From Pseudomonas soli (GTDB lineage Bacteria > Pseudomonadota > Gammaproteobacteria > Pseudomonadales > Pseudomonadaceae), in the NCBI RefSeq assembly GCF_900110655.1, contig NZ_FOEQ01000012.1:100889-164888 (forward strand): a DNA stretch of 64,000 nt, read 5' to 3'. Of this stretch, positions 40,026-48,261 are shown piece after piece (within the stretch, counting starts at the first letter, position 1; every line of letters starts with the position of its first letter). Under the pieces are notes generated by a model that was given only the letters and a program-made list of their open reading frames with translations, made no database searches and was not told the DNA's origin. The position numbers and the translations under genes are program-made.

Positions 40026-43001
40026 TCAATTCTCTCGACGGTCTCGAATTTCAGGGGACGTCGCTACGACATGCCGGGGCAGGGTCACGCGGATCCGGGT
40101 ACCACGTTGGCGCTCGATGTCGGCCGGGCTGTCGATGGTGATTTGCCCATAATGCTCTTCCACGATGGAATAGACCAGAGCGAGCCCGAGTCCGGTTCCT
40201 TCGCCCGGGTCCTTGGTGGTGAAGAAGGGTTCGAACAGGCGGTCCATGATGCTTTTCGGAATACCGCTGCCTTCGTCCTCGACCACCAGGTCGACGGTGT
40301 GCTCGTTGATTTCACTGCGCACGCGCACGGCGCTGCCGGGTGGCGAGGCGTCGCGGGCGTTGGAGAGCAGGTTGATCAGCACTTGGGCCAGGCGTTGCGG
40401 GTCGCCCTCGACCCAGTGTTGCGGGTCGCAGAGGTTGAAGAACTGTACTTCGAAATTGCGCCGGTTCAACGCCAGCAGACCAATGGCATCCTGCGCCACC
40501 TCGGCCAGGCACACCGGCTCTTCGCTGTTCTGCTGGCTGCCGCCGGCGTGGGCGAAACTCATCAGCGACTGGACGATGCGCGACACGCGCTTGGTCTGCT
40601 CGAGGATCTGGCTGGACAGCTCGATGATCTCGCCGTCGCCCTCGCGCTCCTCGCGCAGGTTCTGCGCCAGGCAAGCGATGCCGGTGATCGGGTTGCCGAT
40701 CTCGTGGGCCACGCCCGCGGCAAGGCGGCCGATGCTCGCCAGGCGCTCGGAGTGCACCAGCTTGTCCTCCAGTGCCTGGGTCTCGGTGAGGTCCTCGACC
40801 AGCAGCACCAGGCCACTGTTGCCCGGGGCCAGCGGCTCGTCGATGGCGGCCTTGTGCAGGTTCAGCCAGCGCGGCTGGCCATCGAGGACCAGGCGCTGCT
40901 TGTGCAGGTGTTCGTCGGGCACGTTGATGAAGCCTTGCAGCAGGCCGCGCCAGGGTTCGGCGATGGTCACCAGGCGCGAGCCGACCACATGCTTGGCGGC
41001 GATGCCGGTGAGCTCCTCCATCGCCTTGTTCCACATCAGGATCTCCTGGTCCTTGGCCAGCGAGCACACGCCCATGGGCAGTTCCTGCAGGGTCTGGCGG
41101 TGGTAGCGGCGCAGGGCGTCGAGCTCGGCGGCAAGGCCGGTCAGGCGCGAGTGATAGTCCTCGAGGCGGCTCTCGATGAAGTGGATGTCCTCGGTGACGT
41201 AGTTCTCGTTGCCGGACTTGTACGGCAGGAAGGTCTCGACCATGTCCTGCGCCACGCTCGGCCCCATCAGGCCGGACAGGTTGGCCTCGATGCGGTCGCG
41301 CAGGCGCCGCAGCGCATAGGGGCGGCGTTCGTCGAAGGGCAGGTAGAGGTCGCGCAGGGCCTGCTCCACCTCTTTTTGCGCAGCCTTGGCACCCAGCGGC
41401 TTGGCCAGCTGGGTGGCGAACTCCTGGGGCGAGGCTGCGTGCAGTTCGCGGCGTTGCGGGCGGCGCACGTTATCCACCGCGCAGGCCTCGGCGGCGCTGA
41501 CCTCTTCGCTGCTGGCATTGGTGAACAGCGAGATCAGGGTGAACAGCAGGACGTTGGCCGCAAGCGAGGCGATGGCCGCCATGTGCCAGCTGGTGTCGTC
41601 CAGCACGTAGATCATGTCCAGCAATGGGATGTAGAAGCCCTGCAGGTTGCCCAGCAGCGGCAGCAGCATGGTCACCATCCACACCAGCATGCCGGCCAGC
41701 AGGCCGGCGATGAACCCTCGTCGGTTGGCGGTCGGCCAGTACAGCACCGAAAGCACCCCGGGCAGGAACTGCAAGGTGGCGACGAAGGCGACGATGCCCA
41801 GGTTGGCCAGGCTCTGGTGGTTGTTCTGGGTGAGGTAGAAGACGAAACCGGCGGTGATGATGGCGACGATCAGCGCCCGGCGGGTCCACTTCAGCCAGCG
41901 GTAGATGTTGCCTTCGGCCGGCGGCTGGTACAGCGGCAGCACCAGGTGGTTCAGCGCCATGCCCGACAGCGCCAGGGTGGTGACGATGATCAGTCCGCTG
42001 GCGGCCGACAAGCCACCGACATAGGCCAGCAGCGCCAGCGCTTCGTTGTTGGCGGCGATGCCCAGGCCCAGGGTGAAGTACTCGGGGTTGGTGCTGGCGC
42101 CCAGGCGCAGGCCGGCCCACAGCACCAGCGGCACCGCCAGGCTCATCAGCAGCAGGAACAGCGGCAGGCCCCAGCTGGCGCTGACCAGCGAGCGCGGGCT
42201 GAGGTTTTCGGTGAAGGCCATGTGATACATGTGCGGCATGACGATCGCCGAGGCGAAGAACACCAGCAGCAGAGTGCGCCAGGGGCCTTCCTGCAGCGGC
42301 GTGTGCAAGGCGGCGAGGGCGGTCTGGTTCTGCAGCAGCCAGACTTCCAGCCCATGCGGGCCACCGAACACGCCGTACAGCGCATAAAGGCCGATACCAC
42401 CCAGCGCCAACAGCTTGATCACCGATTCGAAGGCGATGGCGAACACCAGGCCTTCGTGTTTTTCGCGGGTGGCGATATGGCGTGAGCCGAAGAAGATGGT
42501 GAACAGGATGATCAGCACGCAGAAGGCGAACGCCACCCGCGCCTTGACCGGCTCGCCGGTGAGGATGCTGATCGAGTCGGCCACCGCCTGGATCTGCAGG
42601 GCCAGCAGGGGCAGCACGCCGATCAGCATGAAGATGGTGGTCAGCGCGCCGGCCCAGGTGCTGCGAAAGCGAAACGCCAGCAGGTCGGCCAGTGACGACA
42701 GCTGGTAGGTGCGGGTGATCTTGAGGATCGGATAGAGCAGCACCGGGGCCAGCAGGAAGGCCCCGGACACCCCCAGGTAACAGGCAAGGAAGCCGTAGCC
42801 ATATTGATAGGCCAGGCCGACCGAGCCATAGAAGGCCCAGGCACTGGCGTAGACGCCCAGCGACAAGGTGTAGGTCAGGGGGTGGCGAATGATCGCCCGC
42901 GGGATCAGCCCGCGCTCGCTGATCCAGGCCACGCTGAACAGCACCAGCAGGTAGGCGGCGCTGATCAGGATCATCTGGGTCAGGCTAAAGCTCATCGGCA
43001 T
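40026..43001 (-). CDS. cbrA: Sensor histidine kinase CbrA with transporter-like domain
   Basis: 991 residues. An SSF/SLC5 transporter-like domain of about 13 transmembrane helices (1 to about 500) is followed by a STAC-type linker, a PAS domain (about 630-735), HisKA with phospho-acceptor His766 (GVAHEIGNP), and an HATPase (N-box INLLSNARDA, G1 VEDEGSGIP, G2 GEGTGLGL). CbrA of P. putida has been linked to histidine uptake as well as signalling to CbrB. The ATG overlaps the end of the small upstream ORF cbrX by 17 bases. Confidence 0.98.
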   Translation of the reverse strand: MPMSFSLTQMILISAAYLLVLFSVAWISERGLIPRAIIRHPLTYTLSLGVYASAWAFYGSVGLAYQYGYGFLACYLGVSGAFLLAPVLLYPILKITRTYQLSSLADLLAFRFRSTWAGALTTIFMLIGVLPLLALQIQAVADSISILTGEPVKARVAFAFCVLIILFTIFFGSRHIATREKHEGLVFAIAFESVIKLLALGGIGLYALYGVFGGPHGLEVWLLQNQTALAALHTPLQEGPWRTLLLVFFASAIVMPHMYHMAFTENLSPRSLVSASWGLPLFLLLMSLAVPLVLWAGLRLGASTNPEYFTLGLGIAANNEALALLAYVGGLSAASGLIIVTTLALSGMALNHLVLPLYQPPAEGNIYRWLKWTRRALIVAIITAGFVFYLTQNNHQSLANLGIVAFVATLQFLPGVLSVLYWPTANRRGFIAGLLAGMLVWMVTMLLPLLGNLQGFYIPLLDMIYVLDDTSWHMAAIASLAANVLLFTLISLFTNASSEEVSAAEACAVDNVRRPQRRELHAASPQEFATQLAKPLGAKAAQKEVEQALRDLYLPFDERRPYALRRLRDRIEANLSGLMGPSVAQDMVETFLPYKSGNENYVTEDIHFIESRLEDYHSRLTGLAAELDALRRYHRQTLQELPMGVCSLAKDQEILMWNKAMEELTGIAAKHVVGSRLVTIAEPWRGLLQGFINVPDEHLHKQRLVLDGQPRWLNLHKAAIDEPLAPGNSGLVLLVEDLTETQALEDKLVHSERLASIGRLAAGVAHEIGNPITGIACLAQNLREEREGDGEIIELSSQILEQTKRVSRIVQSLMSFAHAGGSQQNSEEPVCLAEVAQDAIGLLALNRRNFEVQFFNLCDPQHWVEGDPQRLAQVLINLLSNARDASPPGSAVRVRSEINEHTVDLVVEDEGSGIPKSIMDRLFEPFFTTKDPGEGTGLGLALVYSIVEEHYGQITIDSPADIERQRGTRIRVTLPRHVVATSPEIRDRREN

Positions 43002-43161
43002 CTCGTTGGCTCTGCAGGATGAAGGTGACGACGATGAGGATCAGCCAGAGCAGGTAGGGGCGGTACCAGGCACCGGTCGGCTCGATCCACCAGTCCATGA
43101 TGGCGGGGGAGAACAGGTAGATCCCCACCACCAGAAGCAGGACCAAACGATAGATGTACAT
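42985..43161 (-). CDS. cbrX: Small membrane protein upstream of and overlapping cbrA (cbrX-like)
   Basis: 58 codons, start ATG at 43161 with GAGG upstream and TAG at 42985-42987. It begins MYIYRLVLLLVVGIYLFSP and has a second hydrophobic stretch WYRPYLLWLILIVVTFILQ, so it looks like a two-helix membrane protein with a charged end (QRDADEL). Its last 17 bases overlap cbrA, the arrangement expected for translational coupling. A small ORF called cbrX has been described at this place in P. putida, so I use that name by position; its function is unclear. Confidence 0.85.
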   Translation of the reverse strand: MYIYRLVLLLVVGIYLFSPAIMDWWIEPTGAWYRPYLLWLILIVVTFILQSQRDADEL

Positions 43162-43297
43162 GCTGGCCTCGAAGGGTTGGGCGCTGCGGTTTGGACTTAT
43201 TATTGGCGCAAATGGCTGGGGCGATGCTAGCGGGAATCGGGGCTGTTAGCCAAGGGTTTGAATTTGTTGGGCTTTTGAGCCTGGTTTTGCTTGTTCT

Positions 43298-43361
43298 GGC
43301 CCTGTCGCGAGCCTGCGCATAGCCAGGCATCGTGGGCGCGGGCTTGCTCCGCGATAGGGCC
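43298..43361. repeat. Degenerate REP-type inverted repeat
   Basis: GGCCCTGTCGCG and CGCGATAGGGCC arms with one mismatch; the inner parts (GCGGGCTTGCTCC side) are less well paired. It lies between gluQ's stop and cbrX. Confidence 0.65.
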
Positions 43362-43370
43362 GCTACTGCC

Positions 43371-44258
43371 TCAGCGCAAATCAGCCTCGGGCACGGTCAT
43401 CTGCCGTGCAATGTGCTCCGGCCGCCACTGCTGGCGTGCCACCGCCAAAACCTCGGCCGGACTGGCTCCTGTCAGTGCCGGATCGATCTGCTGCCCCAAT
43501 GCCCGCAACGCTCGCAGCAGCAAGGGCGTGGCCTGGTCCGCCTCAAGCGGCGGCGATCGATACGACTTGCCCAGCTTGTGCCCGTCAGGCTGCACGATCA
43601 ATGGAATGTGCAGGTAACGCGGCTGCGAGAAGCCCAGCAACTCCTGCAGGTACAGCTGGCGGGGCGTGTTGTCCAGTAGGTCGGCGCCGCGCACGATGTC
43701 GGTGACGCCCTGCCAGGCATCGTCCAGCACCACTGCCAACTGGTAGGCGTAGAGCCCGTCGCGGCGCTGGATGACGAAGTCGCCCACCTCGCGCCCGAGG
43801 TGCTGTTCGAACGTACCCTGGACGCGATCCGTGAAGCGGTAGATCAATTCCGGCACGCGCAGGCGAATGGCCGCGTCTTGCCGAGGATGCCCGGCGTTAC
43901 GGCAAAAGCCTGGGTAGATACCGTCGTACCCTTCCAGTTGCTTGCGCGAACAGGGGCAGGCATAGGCCAGGCCCATGCTGAACAAACGGTCGACCACGGC
44001 GGCATAGGCCTCATGGCGCTGGCTCTGGAACACTACCTCGCCGTCCCACTCCAGGCCGTAGCGCTCCAAGGTCTGCAGGATCGCATCGCGTGCCCCGGGC
44101 ATTTCCCGGGGCGGGTCGGTGTCTTCCATGCGCAGCAACCAGAGGCCATCGACCGCGCGAGCGTCTAGCCAGGAGGCGAGGGCGGCCACCAGCGAGCCGA
44201 AGTGCAGAAAGCCGCTGGGGGTGGGGGCGAAGCGGCCGATGTAGCGGGAGTCGTTCAT
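43371..44258 (-). CDS. gluQ: Glutamyl-Q tRNA(Asp) synthetase
   Basis: 295-residue GluRS paralogue that glutamylates queuosine at the wobble base of tRNA-Asp; it lacks the anticodon-binding domain. The class-I HIGH equivalent lies in RFAPTPSGFLHFGSLVAAL and the zinc-binding segment is CPCSRKQLEGYDGIYPGFC (about residues 100-118). The KMSKS-like motif is GHKLGKSY. MNDSRYIGRF at 44258 is chosen over a longer frame. dksA lies upstream on the same strand, the usual dksA-gluQ arrangement. Confidence 0.95.
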   Translation of the reverse strand: MNDSRYIGRFAPTPSGFLHFGSLVAALASWLDARAVDGLWLLRMEDTDPPREMPGARDAILQTLERYGLEWDGEVVFQSQRHEAYAAVVDRLFSMGLAYACPCSRKQLEGYDGIYPGFCRNAGHPRQDAAIRLRVPELIYRFTDRVQGTFEQHLGREVGDFVIQRRDGLYAYQLAVVLDDAWQGVTDIVRGADLLDNTPRQLYLQELLGFSQPRYLHIPLIVQPDGHKLGKSYRSPPLEADQATPLLLRALRALGQQIDPALTGASPAEVLAVARQQWRPEHIARQMTVPEADLR

Positions 44259-44281
44259 GGATTGCACAGCTATATAAATGA

Positions 44282-44343
44282 AGACGGGGCGTACCGATTG
44301 CAGGAGCGGGCAAGCCCGCCTCCACAACCAGTACGCCCCGTCT
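44282..44343 (-). repeat. Nested inverted repeat between dksA and gluQ (terminator stem with REP-like insert)
   Basis: An outer 13-bp stem AGACGGGGCGTAC/GTACGCCCCGTCT encloses a second hairpin GAGCGGGC-AAG-CCCGCCTC of REP type. On the minus strand the outer stem is followed by TCATTTATAT, so it may still be the dksA terminator. Confidence 0.75.
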
Positions 44344-44357
44344 GCGAGGTTCTGGAA

Positions 44358-44804
44358 TCAGCCTTTACCGACAGTCTTTTCCTTCTTCTCGGCAATTTCC
44401 TTGCAGTCGAAGCACAGGTCGGCGGTCGGGCGGGCTTCGAGGCGGCGCAGGCCGATCTCGATGCCACAGGAGTCGCACCAGCCGTACTCTTCGTCCTGAA
44501 TCTTCTGCAGGGTCTTGTCGATTTTCTTGATCAGCTTGCGCTCACGATCGCGGTTGCGCAGTTCCAGGGCGAACTCTTCTTCCTGGCTGGCACGGTCAGC
44601 CGGGTCTGGGAAGTTGGCTGCCTCGTCCTTCATGTGCGTCACGGTCTGGTCCACGCTCGTCATCAACTCAAGCTTCCATGCTCCCAGAAGCTTGGTGAAG
44701 TGCTTGCGCATGGGCTCCCCCATGTACTCTTCGCCCTTGGTTTCTTTATAGGGCTCTACACCGTACATGGACTGACTGGTTTTTTGCTTTTCTACGGTGG
44801 ACAT
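44358..44804 (-). CDS. dksA: RNA polymerase-binding transcription factor DksA
   Basis: 148-residue ppGpp cofactor. A long coiled coil (about residues 33-108) carries acidic tip residues DPADRASQEEE, and a C4 zinc finger follows (CDSCG then CFDC, about residues 114-138). It inserts in the polymerase secondary channel like GreA, also in this window. MSTVEKQKTSQ at 44804 is chosen with GAGAGGCGG upstream. Confidence 0.97.
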   Translation of the reverse strand: MSTVEKQKTSQSMYGVEPYKETKGEEYMGEPMRKHFTKLLGAWKLELMTSVDQTVTHMKDEAANFPDPADRASQEEEFALELRNRDRERKLIKKIDKTLQKIQDEEYGWCDSCGIEIGLRRLEARPTADLCFDCKEIAEKKEKTVGKG

Positions 44805-45017
44805 GAATAGACCGCCTCTCACTCATCTGATCCAATGCGCAGGCTTGCTTCCATCGCCGGCACCCGCCGGCCCTGCGACTGCGAGCCGCCGAACTTACCA
44901 GATAGATCCGGGGTGCGCTACCCCGCCCTATGCCTGCTATTGACAGCAGGGCGGGCGGCACGTTCGCTGCGGTGCACAGGTAGAATCACCAGTTTACACC
45001 CAATTGAGAGAAGGCCC

Positions 45018-46190
45018 ATGGCTCAGCCACACAGTGCGCGCAGTCGCGCCATCGAACCCTTCCACGTGATGGCCCTGCTGGCGCGTGCCAACGAGCTGCA
45101 GGCTGCGGGCCACGACGTGATCCACCTCGAGATCGGCGAGCCGGACTTCACCACCGCCGCGCCCATCGTCGCCGCGGGCCAGGCTGCCTTGGCCGCCGGG
45201 CACACCCGTTACACGGCTGCCCGCGGCTTGCCGCAACTGCGTGAGGCAATCGCCGGGTTCTATGGCCAACGCTACGGTGTGGACCTCGACCCGGAGCGCG
45301 TGCTCATCACCCCGGGCGGTTCCGGCGCGCTGCTGCTGGCCAGCAGCCTGCTGGTCGATCCGGGCAAGCACTGGCTGCTGGCCGACCCGGGCTACCCGTG
45401 CAACCGCCACTTCCTGCGCCTGGTGGAAGGCGGCGCGCAGCTGGTGCCGGTGGGGCCGGAGGTCAATTACCAGCTGACCGCCGATCTGGTCGAGCGTCAC
45501 TGGGACAAGGACACGGTCGGTGCCCTGGTGGCGTCGCCAGCCAACCCGACGGGCACGGTGCTCGACCGCGACGAGTTGGCCAGCCTTTCCAAGGCTACCC
45601 GCGAACGCCATGGGCATCTGGTGGTGGACGAGATCTATCACGGCCTCACCTACGGCATGGATGCGCCGAGCGTGCTGGAAGTCGACGATGAGGCCTTCGT
45701 CCTGAACAGTTTTTCCAAATATTTCGGCATGACCGGCTGGCGCCTGGGCTGGCTGGTGGCGCCGCCGTCGGCGGTAGCGGACCTGGAAAAGCTGGCGCAG
45801 AACCTCTACATCAGTGCTCCGAGCATGGCCCAGCATGCCGCGCTGGCCTGCTTCGAGCCGCAAACACTGGCCATCCTCGAGGAGCGCCGCGCCGAGTTCG
45901 CCCGCCGCCGCGACTACTTGTTGCCGGCATTGCGTGAGTTGGGCTTCGGTATCGCCGTGGAGCCGCAAGGCGCCTTCTATCTGTATGCCGATATCAGCGC
46001 GTTCGGCGGCGATGCCTTCGCGTTCTGCCGGCACTTCCTCGAAACCGAGCACCTGGCATTCACCCCGGGGCTGGACTTCGGTCGTCACCAGGCCGGCCAC
46101 CATGTGCGTTTTGCCTACACCCAGAGTCTGCCGCGCCTGGAGGAGGCGGTGCAGCGCATCGCCCGTGGCCTGAAAAGCTGGCAGGGCTGA
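45018..46190 (+). CDS. PLP-dependent class I/II aminotransferase
   Basis: 390 residues of fold-type I. HLEIGEPDFTTAAP near the N-terminus, YTAARGLPQLREAIAGFY, the PANPTGTVL substrate loop, the Asp in VVDEIYHGLTYG, and the PLP Lys in SFSKYFGMTGWRLGW (Lys about residue 237) are all present. The closest family is aspartate/alanine-type aminotransferases; the substrate is not evident. ATG at 45018 with GAGAAGG upstream is chosen rather than the frame beginning at 44835, which overlaps the divergent dksA promoter. sfsA follows after 3 bases. Confidence 0.9.
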   Translation: MAQPHSARSRAIEPFHVMALLARANELQAAGHDVIHLEIGEPDFTTAAPIVAAGQAALAAGHTRYTAARGLPQLREAIAGFYGQRYGVDLDPERVLITPGGSGALLLASSLLVDPGKHWLLADPGYPCNRHFLRLVEGGAQLVPVGPEVNYQLTADLVERHWDKDTVGALVASPANPTGTVLDRDELASLSKATRERHGHLVVDEIYHGLTYGMDAPSVLEVDDEAFVLNSFSKYFGMTGWRLGWLVAPPSAVADLEKLAQNLYISAPSMAQHAALACFEPQTLAILEERRAEFARRRDYLLPALRELGFGIAVEPQGAFYLYADISAFGGDAFAFCRHFLETEHLAFTPGLDFGRHQAGHHVRFAYTQSLPRLEEAVQRIARGLKSWQG

Positions 46191-46193
46191 CGG

Positions 46194-46907
46194 ATGCTGT
46201 TTCCGCAACTGGAGCAGGCGCGCCTGCTGCGCCGCTATAAACGCTTCCTGGCCGACATCGAACTGGCCACCGGCGAGCAGCTGACCATTCACTGCCCCAA
46301 CACTGGCTCCATGCTCAATTGCATGCGCGAAGGCGGGCAGGTGTGGTTCAGCCGCTCCAACGACCCCAAGCGCAAGCTGCCCGGTACCTGGGAGATCAGC
46401 GAAACGCCCCAGGGGCGGCTGGCCTGCATCAATACCGGGCGCGCCAATGCGGTGGTGGAGGAAGCGCTGCGGGCCGGAGTGATCACGGAGCTGACCGGGT
46501 TCACCACGCTCAAGCGTGAAGTGGCGTATGGCGAGGAACGTAGCCGTATCGACTTCTACCTGGAGTTCGCCAATGGCGACAAGGCCTACGTCGAGGTCAA
46601 GAGCGTGACCCTCGGTTACCCCGATACTCCCGTGGCGGCGTTCCCCGACGCCGTCACCCAGCGTGGGGCCAAACACCTGCGAGAGCTGGCCGCCCTGGCA
46701 CGCCAGGGCATCCGTGCGGTGCAGCTGTATTGCGTGAACCTGACCGGCATCGAGGCCGTGCGCCCGGCCCAGGAGATCGACGCCGCCTACGCCCAGGCAC
46801 TGCGCGCCGCGGTGGCGGAAGGGGTCGAGGTGCTGGCCTACGGCACGCGCCTGGATGCCCAGCAACTGGTCATCGACCGGCCGCTGCCGGTATTGCTCAA
46901 TCCGTAA
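46194..46907 (+). CDS. sfsA: DNA/RNA nuclease SfsA family protein
   Basis: 237 residues. N-terminal OB-like DNA-binding part (RRYKRFLADIELATGEQLTIHCPNTGSM shortened signature, residues about 13-40) and a C-terminal endonuclease-like domain with RIDFYLEFANGDKAYVEVKSVTL (acidic and Lys residues of a PD-(D/E)XK site). E. coli SfsA was found as a sugar-fermentation stimulation factor; nuclease activity is suggested by fold. The 3' end overlaps the convergent Rieske gene by 11 bases. Confidence 0.94.
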   Translation: MLFPQLEQARLLRRYKRFLADIELATGEQLTIHCPNTGSMLNCMREGGQVWFSRSNDPKRKLPGTWEISETPQGRLACINTGRANAVVEEALRAGVITELTGFTTLKREVAYGEERSRIDFYLEFANGDKAYVEVKSVTLGYPDTPVAAFPDAVTQRGAKHLRELAALARQGIRAVQLYCVNLTGIEAVRPAQEIDAAYAQALRAAVAEGVEVLAYGTRLDAQQLVIDRPLPVLLNP

Positions 46908-47214
46908 GCCAGATGCCCTGGCTGTCTTCCCGGCAGTCCAGGGCTTCCAGCCATTCGCCCGCGCAGGGGCCAGTAATGCATTCGCCGCTTTCTATCAGGA
47001 ACTGGGCCCCGTGATGGGCGCACTGGATCAGGCTCGCGCTGGCATCGAGAAAGCTGTCCGCCGCCCAGTTCAGCGGGATGCCCCGGTGCGGGCAGCGGTT
47101 GCGATAGAGGTGGACCGTGCCCTGGCGGCGCACGCCGAACAGCGCTATGCCGGCTACGCTGAAGGCGCGGCTGTGGCCCTCGGCGAGGTCGTTGGAGGCG
47201 CAGAGAAAATGCAT
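46897..47214 (-). CDS. Rieske [2Fe-2S] ferredoxin-like protein
   Basis: 105 residues forming one Rieske domain: ligands Cys41-x-His43 in CPHRG and Cys65-x2-His68 in CAHHG, with the surrounding PHRGIPLNW and ESGECITGPCAGEWL loops. Stand-alone proteins of this kind pass electrons to oxygenases or serve as nitrite-reductase-small-subunit-like ferredoxins; no partner is adjacent. It overlaps the sfsA 3' end by 11 bases tail to tail and is divergent from the haem-uptake operon. Confidence 0.88.
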   Translation of the reverse strand: MHFLCASNDLAEGHSRAFSVAGIALFGVRRQGTVHLYRNRCPHRGIPLNWAADSFLDASASLIQCAHHGAQFLIESGECITGPCAGEWLEALDCREDSQGIWLTD

Positions 47215-47257
47215 CGCAGCGGAGTCTTCCGGTTAAGCCGTGTGACAAAGGGATGGC

Positions 47258-47290
47258 TTGACGCTTCAATGCGAATAATTATCAAATTGC
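47258..47290 (+). promoter_or_regulatory. Promoter with candidate Fur box before the haem-uptake operon
   Basis: TTGACG and TATCAA form a sigma-70-like promoter with a 16-base spacer. GCGAATAATTATCAAATTG (from 47271) matches the 19-bp Fur consensus at 11 positions and overlaps the -10 box. Confidence 0.55.
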
Positions 47291-47376
47291 CCGCATTCGT
47301 CGCGCCAGGCTGTCTATGGTGCGCACTTGTGCCGCCCGCCACAAGGTGTGCTGCCCGCCCTCTGCAAAGGAATCCG

Positions 47377-48261
47377 ATGATGCGCCGTCCCGCTGCCTTG
47401 ATTGCCCTGTGCGCCGGTCTTGCCCTGTCTACCCACACCATGGCCGCCGAGCTGCCACAGCGCTGGGTGAGCGCCGGTGGTGCCTTGAGCGAGTGGATCA
47501 GCGCCCTGGGCGGTGAGCAGCGCCTGGTCGGCGTCGACACCACCAGCCAGCACCCCGAGTCGCTCAAGGCGCTGCCCAGCATCGGTTACCAGCGCCAGTT
47601 GTCGGCCGAAGGCATCCTCAGCCTGCGCCCTGACGTGCTGGTGGGCACTGAGGAAATGGGGCCACCGCCGGTGCTGGCGCAGATCCGCAAGGCCGGGGTG
47701 CGGGTCGAGCTGTTCTCCAGCAAGGCCGAAGTGGGCGCGGTTGACGAGAATCTCAAGCACTTGGGGGCATTGCTCGGCGACGAGCACAAGGCCAAGACGT
47801 TGGCTGCCGATTACCGCCAGCAGCTGGAGGCGTTGCACAAACAGGTCGAGCAGGCCCAGGCCGGGCAGAAGGCGCCTGGCGTGTTGCTGCTGGTCGGGCA
47901 TGCCGGCGCCAAGCCGATGATCGCCGGGCAGGGCACTGCCGGGGACTGGGTGCTGCGTCAGGCGGGAGGGCGCAATCTTGCCGACCACCAGGGCTACAAG
48001 AACTTCTCGGTGGAGGCCCTCGCCGCGCTTAACCCGGACGTGGTGGTGTTCTCCGACCGGGCCCTCAGTGGCGAACAGGCCTTGCAGGCACTGATCAAGG
48101 AAAACCCGGCCCTGGCGACGTCCCGTGCGGTGCGCGACAAGCGCCTGCTGTCGCTCGACCCGACGTTGCTGGTCGGCGGCCTCGGCCCGCGCCTGCCGGC
48201 CACCCTGCATGAGCTGGCCGCCAGCTTCTATCCCGCCGCCAAGGCCAACCTCAATCCATGA
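47377..48261 (+). CDS. phuT: Haem ABC transporter, periplasmic haem-binding protein
   Basis: 294 residues with a Sec signal peptide (about residues 1-24, cleaving near MAA-ELP) and a class III (BtuF/FhuD-like) solute-binding fold: RWVSAGGALSEWISALGG, VGVDTTSQHPESLKALPSIGYQRQLS and VGTEEMGPPPVLAQIRKAG. The Tyr in GYQRQLS fits the haem-ligand Tyr of PhuT/HmuT/ShuT. Two adjacent ATG codons (47377, 47380) follow AAAGGA. Its stop overlaps the permease start. Also called hmuT. Confidence 0.92.
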   Translation: MMRRPAALIALCAGLALSTHTMAAELPQRWVSAGGALSEWISALGGEQRLVGVDTTSQHPESLKALPSIGYQRQLSAEGILSLRPDVLVGTEEMGPPPVLAQIRKAGVRVELFSSKAEVGAVDENLKHLGALLGDEHKAKTLAADYRQQLEALHKQVEQAQAGQKAPGVLLLVGHAGAKPMIAGQGTAGDWVLRQAGGRNLADHQGYKNFSVEALAALNPDVVVFSDRALSGEQALQALIKENPALATSRAVRDKRLLSLDPTLLVGGLGPRLPATLHELAASFYPAAKANLNP

